In this document: piece by piece, positions 10,470-21,328 of the stretch
How positions within the stretch are numbered: position 1 is the stretch's first letter
How the letters are laid out: the number at the start of each line of letters is the position of its first letter
Assembly: GCA_963971535.1 (NCBI GenBank)
Contig: OZ020594.1
Span: forward strand, 118,083,127-118,147,126
Source: Notolepis coatsorum
Taxonomy: Eukaryota > Chordata > Actinopteri > Aulopiformes > Paralepididae
Reading direction: 5' to 3'
DNA: 64,000 nucleotides
The notes under the pieces: generated by a model
Told to the model about the DNA's origin: nothing
The model's input: only the letters and a program-made list of their open reading frames with translations
Databases searched by the model: none
Made by a program: the position numbers and the translations under genes

Positions 10470-11070
10470 TCTCTACTTCAGCTCACAAAACTCAGTCTTC
10501 CCAGGGTATGAATAAAGCCCAAGTCCAGGATAGAGAGGCTGAGTGAACGTGGTGTTGACTCTGTGCAGGAGGGTCATGGTGTCAGAGACGCTGTAGAAGG
10601 ACAGAGTACCTGCCCTGTGATCCAGGTACACTCCTATTCTGGAGGACCGGGGGCCCGGTACTGTGATCCTCTTGTTATTGTGTCTGAAGAAGTAAACACT
10701 TTGTGTGTAATACTCTAAAGCCCAGGATTTAAAATGTCTTCCAAATCCACAGTTCTCCACAGTGCCTCTTCTACTAATGTCTTTGTAGGAGGCTGCTACA
10801 GAAACCCCTCCACTCCACCTCCCAGTAACAGAGTCCAGTCAGACCTTCTGTACCCAGAACCCCAGGCCACCATCCAATAAATCTTTCTGGGTGATCAGGA
10901 TATGACTGCTCTGGCAGCATACATGTTGCTTTTCTGTTCCCCTCAGACAAAGACAGTTTTCTGTCTGTTGTGTTTGGGTCCAGTGTGATCTGAGAGGAAT
11001 ATTGTAAGAAGTCAGCTCTGGTCTTGGGCTCTGCACGTGAGCGAGAAATTCGTCCATTAGATAATTTCTG
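10470..11070 (-). pseudogene. PRY/SPRY (B30.2) domain, frameshifted, finTRIM-like
   Basis: The - strand carries a PRY half (DFLQYSSQITLDPNT, GWWPGVLGTEGLTG, CYWEVEW) and a SPRY half (SVAASYKDISR, FGRHFKSWALEYY, RIGVYLDHRAGTLSFYSV, YPGLGLYSYPGKTEFCELK) ending at a TAG (10470-10472). The halves are in different frames, with one base missing near 10800, just after CYWEVEW. B30.2 domains form the ligand-binding C-terminus of finTRIM and NLR-type immune proteins. No RING, B-box or coiled coil precedes it on this strand, so it is a decayed terminal exon. Confidence 0.8.
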
Positions 11071-11099
11071 TCGGACAACACCGTTTTTCCAGTAGTTGT

Positions 11100-11270
11100 A
11101 GTTTGTAGTTAGTAGTTCGACTTTTATAACAGTAGTAATAGCAGTAATAGTAGTGGTAGCAGTAGGAGTAGTAGTAGTAGTAGCAGTAGTAGTAGTTGTA
11201 GTAGTAGTAGTTGTAGTTGTAGTAGCAGTAGTAGTAGTAGTATTAGTAGACATTTTAGTAGTAGTAGTTT
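11100..11270. repeat. (gta)n/(tac)n trinucleotide tract
   Basis: An imperfect array of agtagtagt units, interrupted by cag and ttg triplets, lies between the SPRY fragment and the opposite-strand finTRIM fragment. The poly-Thr ORF it gives on the - strand is not a gene. Confidence 0.9.
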
Positions 11271-11396
11271 GAGCTATCCTGTGCTAACATGCGGCGAAGT
11301 GAGCGTGTCAGCAGTGTGCCAATGTGGAGATCTCTCTATGCTGGAGACCAGGACATGAGAGAACAGCATCAGTGTCCTTCCTCTCCTGTACTTTGC

Positions 11397-11495
11397 AGAT
11401 GTGACTGAGGTCGTGTCTGAGCTGAGAGACAAACTAGAGGACGTTCTGAAAGAGAAGTGGCCCAGAATCTCAACAACAGTGAATGCAGTTATTAA
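11397..11495 (+). pseudogene. finTRIM coiled-coil exon fragment
   Basis: A splice acceptor (ctgtactttgcag) leads into VTEVVSELRDKLEDVLKEKW followed by ISTTV, matching the short exon after the coiled coil of finTRIM proteins (pattern VSELRDKLEDxxKEEWxKIS). It is on the + strand, opposite to the SPRY fragment 330 bp away, so the two cannot be exons of one intact gene. The polarity suggests an inversion or two separate remnants. Confidence 0.6.
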
Positions 11496-11939
11496 TAGTC
11501 TACTCTTTTTTTTCTCGCAGTAAACTTCCGCCTCCTTCGTCACTTCCTCCCAATCTTTTCCATTTCATTCTAGCACAAAGAATGGCCAAGATATTGATAA
11601 AAATGTAACGCATGTAAAATTAAATCTGGCACATTTTACGCGTGTGTAAAAGTTTATTTAGCATCGAATTGAAATTATCCTAGTTCAGTCATTTATTGGT
11701 TTATCAACACAAAATAAAAAGTAGCGTGTAGTTTCAAGGCCACGTCATAATGCCACGCCGAAAAAACCCCGGAAATGGACTACATTTTCGGTACAGAGCG
11801 TCACAAACTGATGACGTCACTTCATCACGGCGCCGTGAGCCCGGACAGCGAACCGTTAAAGTAGAAAAACAAATGTAATCTGTAAAATAGTTATAAAAAA
11901 GTTGAAATCCAAGGCAGCTCTACAAATATTAAAATGCCT

Positions 11940-12300
11940 TTATTTTATGGCTCACGTTATTTAGAGAATTTAAAATAAACAGACATGTTTCGGCTACATA
12001 GGGCCTTCATCAGAGGAGAGACAGACCCAAATCCCACAGTAATGACCAAAATAACCAAAGGTGATCAAATACAATGGTTGCATATTGTTGTCCAACCTAC
12101 CCAGAGTATGAAAATAAAGAGTTTGACTTCCCCACATGCAAAAGGAACAGAGGTATTGAAGATGGGAATCAAATATGTGAATATGCAAATATCCAATCAA
12201 ACGTGACCCGACTCCAACCTGGCAAGATGCACAAAACGCATCTACACCTAAAATAACATTTGGCTCAGTTATTGATGACATTAAATAATAATATTGACCC
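11940..12300. repeat. Dispersed repeat with gtttcggcta...gccttcatcag signature
   Basis: The + strand word catgtttcggctacatagggccttcatcag is a common element of vertebrate dispersed repeats. Its complement contains CTGATGA and CCGAAAC boxes like a hammerhead ribozyme core (see findings). The second copy of the 86-bp repeat lies inside. From 12300 to 12750 I see only a short aataaagaatgatag tandem repeat near 12570-12640. Confidence 0.45.
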
Positions 12301-12753
12301 GAATGAAAGATAGTTACATATTTGTCAAGCATTTCAACCCCGACAGGCCACTGCAGCAGCTCCCCCTAGTGTTCAGAGCACCAAACAGGGAAATCTCCTT
12401 GTGAAAAATAATAAGTTGCATGACAGTTAAAGCCGCCTTGTGCAGCTGACCGCAAATGAATATGGCCTGCAGGTAAGGTTAGGGCCTTAATTTAACTGTA
12501 GTGTGGTTAAGGGAGAGATATCGGATATATATAAGAGTGGATTGTATGTGTTAAGAGAATGAGTGATATGTATATAATAAAGAATGATAGAGGAAATGGT
12601 GTATAATAAAGAATGATAGTGGAAAAGGTGTATAATAAAGAGTGTGTGCATGACATTTTGTAACAAGACAAAGTGTCTGTATGAAACTGAGAACGATAAT
12701 ATGGAGGGCATCTTATTGTAAACTTTCAGGATGCGAGAGTCAGTGTGCCTGAC

Positions 12754-12926
12754 CTCTGATGAGCTTGGCGTTGGTGTCCTCGTTGACCTTGGCCTGGTTG
12801 ATGATCATGCGGGCCTGCCTGGCGTAGCGCAGGGTGCTCAGGCTCTTCTCCACGTAACTGGCCACGGGGCTCAGGGTGGCGATCATAGCCGTCTTGGAAT
12901 TACCCCCCAGGCTTTCTTTCAGCAGC
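12754..12926 (-). pseudogene. kif14: kif14-like motor exon (end of motor domain)
   Basis: The 173-bp exon, bounded by TTTTGCTCCAG and GTCAGG, encodes [20 protein letters not shown], then [16 protein letters not shown] and [11 protein letters not shown]. This matches the end of the KIF14 motor domain and the start of the neck ([20 protein letters not shown]...NAKLIR). The frame is intact and both junction phases fit: its first base completes the Trp codon begun by the 13660 exon, and its last base starts the RE codon expected next. The next kif14 exon is not seen. On the transcribed strand this late exon lies before the P-loop exon. Confidence 0.8.
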
Positions 12927-13291
12927 CTGGAGCAAAACACACACCAGATGTGTATCGTGATTAACAACTTACAACAAACTCTCAACTCATTTCACCTACA
13001 ACTTATCTAGACTTCTCTAACAAGTTGTCTGAAAACACAGATGCCAAAAACAGCTGTGAAGTAAGATAACAGTCCTATTACTGTGCATGTATATATATAG
13101 TTTGTTATGGCAACACTACAGGTAAATGTATGTCGACCGACATGCAATTCTGCTATTGACCAGTGTTGTCGTAATTGCCATTAATTGTCTGGTCATGGTT
13201 CCAACCACAAATAATTGCAATGACTAAACAACTAAATGGTGGAAAGCAAAGGCAAGTAAGATTCTACAGAAGAATTCAAAATGGAACACAA

Positions 13292-13620
13292 TAACATTAT
13301 GGGAAAAGCGTTTACCGTCTTCTCCAGAGTCAGACAAGAAGATGGATACAGTACTCATTTCCTCTGTGCGTTCAGTAGAAAGCTATCCGGCTGCAAGCTA
13401 GCCTAGCTCAGCACAATGAGGACCACTAGCCTAGCTTAAAACTCCGGGGGAGGCGTTTTGGACAACAGCTAGGCTAGTGATCTGTATCCGCTTCCATTCA
13501 TTTGTGCTAAGCTAGGCTAGCTTGTACCCGGATATCTTTCTACTGAAAGCACAGAGAGGAAAATTGGGATCCATTTTCTCCCGACTCTGGAGAAGACTAA
13601 GTGTATTTCCCAGAATGTTG
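13292..13620. mobile_element. Foldback element (near-complete palindrome) in a kif14-like intron
   Basis: Arms of roughly 145-155 bp face each other: ttctccagagtc, ctctgtgc.ttcagtagaaagctatccgg, caagctagcctagct in the left arm; the complements agctaggctagctt, ccggatatctttctactgaaagcacagag, gactctggagaag in the right arm. The spacer is about 30 bp. Such a structure is typical of a foldback MITE. It sits between the exons at 13660-13778 and 12754-12926. No terminal duplication was identified. Confidence 0.7.
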
Positions 13621-13659
13621 GCGAGTTTCTTTAGAAAGGAACTGGTTAGTTCATCTCAC

Positions 13660-13778
13660 CATGTGAGGACAGACTCTCTGTAGGGTATGAAGACCACATT
13701 CCTGGTCTGGGCCTGTTCAGACAGCGCTGACATCACCCTGCCCAGGGTCAGCAGGGACTTGTTGATGCTAGCACCCTC
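13660..13778 (-). pseudogene. kif14: kif14-like motor exon (after switch II)
   Basis: The 119-bp exon starts after TTGTCTTTGTAG and ends at GTGAGATG. It encodes [22 protein letters not shown] and then [17 protein letters not shown]14 has [39 protein letters not shown] at the same place, so identity is high, with one extra residue. The reading frame is open. It splices in phase to the exon at 12926-12754. The preceding kif14 exon (LIDLAGSE) is not found upstream. The next - strand kinesin exon upstream is of kifc1 type and ends in the homologous helix. Confidence 0.8.
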
Positions 13779-14967
13779 CTACAAAGACAAGCAAGGGGTG
13801 GGTGAGGTTAACATAATTTATATTACATAACCATATGTCCGTTTCCAATATGTAGAAAAAGATTACTTTTGAATCGTAAATTGTTCAAGCAGGATTTAGT
13901 CTTCCTGCATATCCCTCTTATATACAGTCCCCTAGCTACTATGGATGGGCATGTTAAAGAAAAATCCAGATCGATTGCATGCTATACTCGATTGATCGTG
14001 TATTACTAGAAAAAAAATATATATATATATATTTATATATATAAGATTTTTTTTTTATACTTATTTTTGTTCATTCACGTATATATGTTTAAGGAAACCA
14101 ACAAAAATCGATAATTTTGATTTTTCTTTTAAATTTCTCATAGCTACGATTACTCACGCCCATCCCTACTAGCTACGCCTACAGTCCCCTAGCTACACAC
14201 AGTCGCCTAGCTACACAGTAATTTCATCAGAGAGGTCAGAGCGCAAGGCCATTGAAGCCAACGGACATATGAGTAAAGCATGATGAGCCTTAAACACTGC
14301 CATAGTATCTTTTGTCGTACAGTACAATGAAAATAAGTTGGCGTCTAACCAGAGTGCAAGGTAACAGTAAAGTACATTAACAATATACAGTGTAACATGT
14401 GATTAATGGGAATATATATACAAAACGAAGGTACTGAGCAAATATGGTAATCTGATGTATGGGAAGTATTATTATTATATACAGTGATATAAGTATAAAT
14501 ACACTATGGTAGTAAGCCATACTGGCCAGTAGTATAAGAGTAGGTAGGAGATATATACAGATAGTATATACAGCATGAACAGTGCACAGAGTGGGTATGT
14601 ATAAAGGAATATATGCAGATAAATAATATACAGTGTACATGGCTATAATGTTAAGTGAAGTACAGACGTTAGCAGAAAAGGGTTCTCGCCCTTTTCGGGA
14701 AGTAATTATCCAGGAGATTAAATTGCAAATGTAGGACATGCTTAACAAATAGTTCTGCTGCTAAAGGATATTCAAATATTGCAGCTTGTCAATATGAGAG
14801 ATCATAAGGAAGACTTAATGGTTTCAAAATATTGATTTCTGGTGATTTCTCATTTCTTTTTAAGTAACCTTTAAAAAAAGGGGCACTTCACCAAAAACAA
14901 TGCTTGTTTATTTTCTACATCTCACACATCCAAACACTCAGTTTTTAACACATTAATTTAGTTCGAC

Positions 14968-15180
14968 GGTTAGTGAGAGTAAATTATTTGGAATATGGTC
15001 ACCAGTGATCATCGGGGACATTGAATCCTTGTGTGTTGATTTACAGCTCAATGAAACGATAAGGTATTTCTATTTCTTCATCTATATAATTTCATGGAGC
15101 TGTAATTAACACAAAACAAGGATTCAGTGTCCCAGATCACTGGTGGCCATATATTCCAACTAATTTGCTCTTAACACTTT
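14968..15180. mobile_element. Short foldback element
   Basis: The left arm (agagtaaatt..ttggaatatgg, caccagtgatc, cattgaatccttgt, ttacagctc) is the reverse complement of the right arm (gagctgtaatt, caaggattcagtg, gatcactggtgg, ccatatattcc, aatttgctct), with a spacer of about 35 bp. It is a small foldback MITE. From 13800 to 14960 I see only A/T-rich sequence with tatacagt-type words resembling LINE 3' tails. Confidence 0.7.
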
Positions 15181-15464
15181 GAATGCCACCCACAAGTTTT
15201 CTCATGTTATTACCCCCCGGGTTGAATGCCCACTCACGAGAATATTCGTTTTATTCGTTTTTATTTTTTTATTAGCGATCTGAAATCATATTTCATCAAG
15301 CGAGCCTACCGTTGGAGATCCGTCACCCCAGGCGCTCAGATGTGAAAAAAGCACCCCCTATCGTCTCCCAGATGGTAAATCACCCTTTTGGATTGGAGTC
15401 AATGAAAGTGAATGGGAGAAAGGATTTCTGACTCCACATTTTACATCTCACTCACGCAGCCGTG

Positions 15465-15928
15465 CAGGGGCGGACCTTCCTACAGGCGATATAGGCGGTC
15501 GCCTAGAGCGCCACCCAGAGGGGGGCGCCAAAAAAAAAAAAAAAAAGATTTTTTATTTTTTTTTTTTTTTTTTTTTATTTTTTTTATTTTTTATTTTTTT
15601 TTCTCTGTGCAGTTTTGGCGCCCCCTCTATATCGGCAACCATTATTTTTACATACAAAAAATTCTAACATAAGGGAAAATGAGCCAAAAATCTAAAACGG
15701 TCGGTCGGTCTGAGCCTCAGCTTTAGGTGTTCACAGTCAGAACATGCTAGAGCGCTGTGCATTGATGGGTATCGGTCAAGTGTTTATAGAATTGAGCGTT
15801 GAGGAAAGAAAGACTAACGTTAGAGAACTATGAAGAGGCAAAAGCCATAAAAAAAAAATAAAAAATTACAAAAAAAAAAAAAGTGGTGAATCTCGCCTAG
15901 GGCGCCAAATGTGCTAGGTCCGCCCCTG
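15465..15928. mobile_element. Non-autonomous hAT element with perfect 8-bp TSD
   Basis: The ends are CAGGGGCGGACCTTCCTA and TAGGTCCGCCCCTG, with inner inverted words such as cgcctag.gcgcc. The 8 bases cagccgtg occur on both sides (15457-15464 and 15929-15936). An 8-bp duplication and a CAGGG-type terminus are hallmarks of hAT transposons. The interior is mostly poly-T and poly-A, with no transposase. The perfect duplication suggests recent insertion. Confidence 0.88.
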
Positions 15929-16746
15929 CAGCCGTGTGACAAATGGCAAATGGTTGGCAAATGGGTGGCGGGGGAACACAGGATAGGGGACGAAGGGGAG
16001 GGGAGGGGGGTGTCTTTACATGAGAGTTGGGGAATCGATATATTATTCCAGTTAGTCTGTTTTTCTCTTCATAATGTGGGTGAGATTAATATATAATATA
16101 CCAGGATTATTTATTATTATTTATTAATAACAAGTAAAATATTGAAAAGTGAATAGACATGGTAAAAGAATGAGATCGCTGTAATCCATCGGTTATCAGA
16201 TAATGAATGAATAGAAAACAATTAAAATAATGAAAATTTTGGCCAATGTGATCTGTTGGTTTACCGGATTATTGAATAAAATTTATTCAAATCCTTAATT
16301 TGGTGGTTCAATTCAGTTCAGTTCAGTTCAGAGTTTTTATTTGCCACATGGAATAATACAATCATAGTTTCTTCATAAAAAAATCATAAATAGCCATTCC
16401 ATGGACAAAAGGAGCAGGAAGAAGAATAAATCTTATAATTACCTGCCCCTTATTCCTAAACTAACATGTATTTTCTTAATGGTCGGCGTATAACCTTATT
16501 TACACAAATAATCATTTATACCATTATAAAAGAAACACAATCCACAGTTAAACAAGAAAAATTTAAATAATAATAATAATGATAAAGAATAAAAAAGAAA
16601 AGAAAGAGAAGAGAAAAAAAAAGATCTCACTATTCAGATCACATTTTGATTTTCATACTGACTAAATATTTTTTTTTTATACATTTTTTTGAATTGATAA
16701 ACACTGTTACATCCCTTAAGCTCGCTATGGAGAGAATTCCATAACT

Positions 16747-17986
16747 TTACACCAATAACTGACACATCTGTTTAAGTGTGGTACGTGCAAACTGATGTTT
16801 AAAATTGTATTTTCTCCTACTAAACTCACTTTCTAAATGAAAAAGATTTTGTAGTTTTTCTGGCAGTGTATTATTTCTTGCCCTAAACATAATTAACATT
16901 GTTTGAAACTTAACCATGTCTTCAAGTTTAATTATTCTAGATTTAATAAATAATATATTTGTGTGTTCTCGATAACTCACTTTATGTGTGATTCGTACAG
17001 CCCTCTTCTGTAGTATATATAATGGTTTTATATTTGTCCCATAAGTATTCCCCCATACTTCAACACAATAACTGATATAAGGTGAGATGAGTGAGCAGTA
17101 GTGTTCTCATTGCCTCATACTCTAACACATCCTTTACTTTATTCATAACAAAAATACTATTGGACATCTTTTTTTTAACGTGTGCTATGTGCGATTTCCA
17201 TGTTAATTTATCATCCATAATCACACCAAGAAAACGAAATTCATTAACTCTCTCTATATCAGCTCCATCTATGGTCAGTACTATATTTTCATCTAGTTTT
17301 CGATTGCCAAAAATCATAAATTTAGTTTTTTTCAGATTCAGTGATAGCTTATTTACATCAAACCATTTCTTTAGCTTTGTCATTTCATACACAATATATT
17401 CAGCTAGTTCCTTTAAATTATTTCCAGAACAAAAAAAATTTGTATCAGCAAACAAGACAAACTGTAATAGTTTTGAAACATCACAAATATCATTAATATA
17501 TAAAAGAAAGAGTTTGGGCCCCAAAACCGAACCTTGCGGTACCCCACATTCAATCTTCATGAGCTCAGATTTGACATCTGCCAACTGCACATATTGTTGC
17601 CTATTGTGGAGATAACTACTCAACCATTCAAGAACCATTCCTCTCACACCATATGAACGTAATTTGGAAATTAGAATATTATGATCTAAGGTATCAAATG
17701 CCTTTTTTAAATCAATAAACACCCCTATTGTTAATTTCCTTTTATCTGTTGCTGTTGTTATTTCTTCAATAATATTCATTAAGGCAGTCGCTATTGATCT
17801 GTTTTGCCTAAAGCCATACTGGCTTTCGCTCAGCAGTTTATTCTTTTCCACAAAACCATCTAACTTATGCGAAAACAGTTTTTCAAGCACTTTCGAGAAC
17901 TGTGAGAGCAATGACACTGGTCTATAGTTAGTGAAGCTGTGCTTATCTCCTACTTTGTAAAGTGGGATCACTTTTGCTACCTTCAT
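16747..17986 (-). pseudogene. LINE-B reverse transcriptase, inactive
   Basis: The 308-codon frame carries VIPLYKVGDKHSFTNYRPVS, LLSESQYGFRQNRS, GVFIDLKKAFDTLDH, GVPQGSVLGP and LSLNLKKTKFMIFG, in the order of CR1-like RT. The catalytic box reads FAD-T-N (VLFADTNFF) where FADDTN is expected, so one catalytic Asp codon is missing. The frame breaks near 17060, and the C-terminal tail (LPEKLQNLF, RRKYNFKHQFARTTLKQ) continues in another frame to 16747. Confidence 0.85.
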
Positions 17987-18292
17987 CCTGTCTGGAAAAA
18001 TACCTGTCTGAAAAGAAAGATTACAAATATAACAGAGGTTTGATTATACAATCAATTGTCTTCTTCACTATAATCATATCTATCCCATCACTGTCAATGG
18101 ATGTCTTATTCTTTGACTTTAATACAATGGACATGATTTCTGCTTAACTGACATTTCCTAAAAACATAGACTGCAGTACTTTACTATCTCCTCTCCATCC
18201 TTCCTGTAATGGTTCATCGTGTTTTTGAATGGCATCTGCCAAATTTGGCCCCACATTCACAAAAAAAGAGTTGAATTCATTAACCACCTCAT

Positions 18293-19606
18293 TCAATGAA
18301 TGAAATGGCTAGGCATTTTTATGGTCGCTGATTTATTTCCCATTACCTTATTTAGAATGTCCCATGTGCCCTTTATATTATTTTTATTTTCGCCTAACAA
18401 TCTATTGTAATAATCTTTCTTGGCCCGTCTCATAATGAATACTAACTTATTCTTATACACTTTGTATTTAGTTTCAGCAGCCTTTTTTCTACATTTGATA
18501 AAATCTCTATACAGTTTGTTTTTCTTTTTACATGCATTCTCTAACCCCTTTGTTATCCATGGTTTTCTATTGTCATTACTACTTTGTTTATGTTGAACCA
18601 TTGGGCAGTGCCTATCGTAAAGTGTCCGATAGATATCCAAAAAAGTATTGTAAGCAGCATTGACGTCTTCTACATAGACCCCCTTCCATTCCTCATTCAA
18701 AAGATCATTCCTGAACATGTTTACAGCATCATCCCTTCTTAACCTTTTATATCTGTACCCATCCTCCTCCTTTGTTCTCTTCAATTGACAATCAAAAGTA
18801 ACAAAAACAGGTAAGTGGTCACTTATATCATTTATGACTAATCCACTTATGATGTTATCCTTAAAGCTATTAATAAAAATATTATCTATTAATGTAGCAG
18901 AGGTTTCTGTTATTCTACTTGGCTTGCTGATCAGTGGATATAACCCTCTTCCATACAATAATTCAAGAAAATCTGCTGAAGCCTTGTGCTTAGAAACCTT
19001 TAGTAGGTCAATATTATAATCTCCACAAATAATAAATGTCTTATTTCCGTTTACCCTACTCAACAAATCATCCAATGTATCTGTAAATGTTTCTATCTTT
19101 GACCCAGGTCTCCTGTATATACAAGTAACAATTATATTGCTTATTTTTTCCATTTCGATTTCCACCGTTAAACATTCCATTATGTCATCAATAGCCATTG
19201 TCATATATCCAACTGGTTTACATTTAAAATCTCCATCCACAAAAAGTGCCACACCTCCTGCTTTCTTACTTGTTCTGTTTATATGATATAGTTCATACCC
19301 GTCAATGTGGAAATCAACACCCCTTTCATCCTCCAACCATGTCTCCGATAAGGCTATCAGCTTAAACTTGCCTTTAAGAGTATTCAAATAATCATTAATC
19401 TTATCAAAGTTTTTGTAGAGGCTTCTACAGTTGAAATGTATTAACGAAAATGTGTTATCTAATACTATACATTCACTAAATTGTTCCTCAGTATAATAAT
19501 TACAATTGGCTTCAATGGAATTAAACACATGTCTTTCTGGGTCGATATCACATTCAAAGTCTTGTATTTTATCGTCACATAAATATTCGTCTGTTGATTC
19601 TGTCAT
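18293..19606 (-). pseudogene. LINE-B endonuclease (APE) ORF
   Basis: The 437-codon frame shows the APE endonuclease blocks: SLIHFNCRSL near residue 55, LIALSETWL (catalytic Glu), CIYRRPGS, FIICGDYNIDLL (GD.N motif), LIDNIFIN and NDISDHLPVF (SDH motif). This enzyme nicks target DNA for target-primed reverse transcription. The ORF ends at a TGA after MPSHFIH; homology continues beyond in the same frame, so the stop is premature. A second, diverged copy of the N-terminal region (tattcccagattgg..) lies just upstream at 19640-19800. Confidence 0.85.
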
Positions 19607-19847
19607 ATTTCATGGAATATATATATATATATATTCAACTGCTTTGCATTTCAAGTCATCGTCGACAAACACAGCTGCATTGTTGTTAAATTGTTCCTCT
19701 GTGTAGTATTCCCAGATTGGATTGATTGCATTACATACATATTCAAAATCATGTAATTTCAAATTACTAATTTGTGTTCTGTGTATTCAGCTTTTGAGAG
19801 CGATTGGTACTCATCTCTATCGGTGTGCAGTCCCACTCAGTCATGTC

Positions 19848-20587
19848 CAGGGCCGGACTGGGGAAATAATTCATACCGGGAGATATAGCGCGAAATATAG
19901 CCCCAATCAGGCCACTTTTTAAGCGGGGGGTCTGGGGGTTCCCCACCAGAGCGCCGCTGGCTCTGCGGCTCTGCAGCTGCATGCTTCTCCGGGAGTCCGG
20001 TTGGATAATGCCATGTAAAAAGCGATTGCGCGTACTTCAGCCTCAGTGAGTGAGGTATCACAGCGTTATACCGAGTGATACCAGCACTGCAACACTGACA
20101 TCAATGTTACTTTCGCTCTATCTCTCTCCCGAGTCCCCACTTCACTACCTGGCTCAGTGTAACCTCGTTCCCAGCTTTATCTCGTGAGAGTGCCATCTCT
20201 GCCATTCCATTCGCCGTCTCCGCTGTCAATCAGTTGTATGGCCTGGTCCCGCCTCCACCAATCACATTCACCAATCACAGCACGGCTCCATTTGTGTGTG
20301 TGTGAGAATGCTCCGCGAGAGGGGGAGAGTCAGACACTACTCCAACTCTGTCGCAGACAGTGAAATCCTGGTTGTTCCCCCCACCCCACCCACCTATTAT
20401 CTAACTATCGCACCGCCGCAACTAGAAACAATGGCGTCTAAGTTCAGTGGCCTGACTGTGGGCAAAAAATATTATAATAATAAATAAAAAAAAATGTAAT
20501 TATATAATTTTTTTTTTTTTTTTGGTATCTGTCCAGGTCAGGCCACCGGGAGAACTCCCGGTGCTCCCGATGGCCAGTCCGGCCCTG
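19848..20587. mobile_element. 740-bp hAT element nested in LINE-B, perfect 8-bp TSD
   Basis: The termini are CAGGGCCGGACTGG and CCAGTCCGGCCCTG. The 8 bases gtcatgtc flank both sides (19840-19847 and 20588-20595). It interrupts LINE-B between ORF1 and the endonuclease ORF, so it is younger than that LINE. The interior has a poly-T run near 20505-20523 and no recognisable transposase. It differs in sequence from the hAT at 15465-15928 but has the same type of end. Confidence 0.9.
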
Positions 20588-20622
20588 GTCATGTCCTTGT
20601 TCTTCCGTCATGATGGGTTTAG

Positions 20623-21328
20623 TCATCTGAATGGCTCCAGATCCTTCACCTCTCGAATTGTGACAACCCTGGCTTCTTCACGTGTCTTCCCGTTTAGCCG
20701 GATCATGATTTTACAATTCCTCGTCCATGTCGATTGGATCTTTTTCTCTTTTCGGAGGATGCGAGCCTGCCTTGCAATGTCCGCGTTCCTCCTGGTGAGA
20801 TGCTCGTTAAGGTACACACCTGTCCCGTCCAGATTCCGCCACTCTCTCAGTAATGCCGTCTTGTCCTTTCGGGACACGAAGCGGATCACGATGGCCGGCT
20901 TAGAATGCTGGTGGTCCTTTCTGGGGAATGTGTAGCATGCTGATATGCTTTCGCTCTTGAGATCAATTTCCTTGCTTTTAAAGAATGTTATGATTTGTCG
21001 TTCCAACGTGTCGATTTCCCCTTGCGGGGGCGTCGGCACCTCTGCTCTCTCCGGTCGTCACACCTGCATATGTTCGATGAGTGGTCTCCAGTCCACTTAT
21101 GATCACGTCGTCCATTCTAGTGTACTGTTCCAACTCATCAATTCTTTTTTCCAGACAGTCGATTTTCTCGTCTTTTTCTTTTAAGAGGTTTTTCAGTTGT
21201 TTCATTTCGCTCATTAACTCAGTAAATAGTTCCTGCTTGGACACCTTTTTGATTTCCTCAGACAGGGAGTGTAGAGACATCTTAATCTCCTCCATGTCAT
21301 CCTCGAGTTTCCTTTGTTTGGCCGCCAT
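20623..21328 (-). pseudogene. LINE-B ORF1 (coiled coil plus RNA-binding region), frameshifted
   Basis: It begins MAAKQRKLEDDMEEIKMSL and continues as a Leu/Glu/Lys heptad coiled coil (to about residue 70), then QYTRMDDVIISGLE. A frameshift near 21040 moves to a second frame carrying TLERQIITFFKSKEIDL, CYTFPRKD, KPAIVIRFVSRKDK, GVYLNEHLTRRNADIARQAR and NCKIMIRLNG. This layout matches ORF1 proteins of fish CR1-like LINEs, which bind the element RNA as trimers. The N-terminal ATG overlaps ATGGCGGCC near the probable 5' end of the element. Confidence 0.7.

Noticed and set aside
10774-11253. 159-codon ORF rich in threonine
   Set aside because: The N-terminal half is a translation of the (gta)n tract; only its distal part is the PRY half of the B30.2 fragment.
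15412-15672. Phe-rich 86-codon ORF
   Set aside because: It is a translation of the poly-T interior of a hAT MITE.
17091-17615. 174-codon + strand ORF
   Set aside because: It is the antisense of the LINE-B RT, as are similar + strand frames across L1 and BEL.
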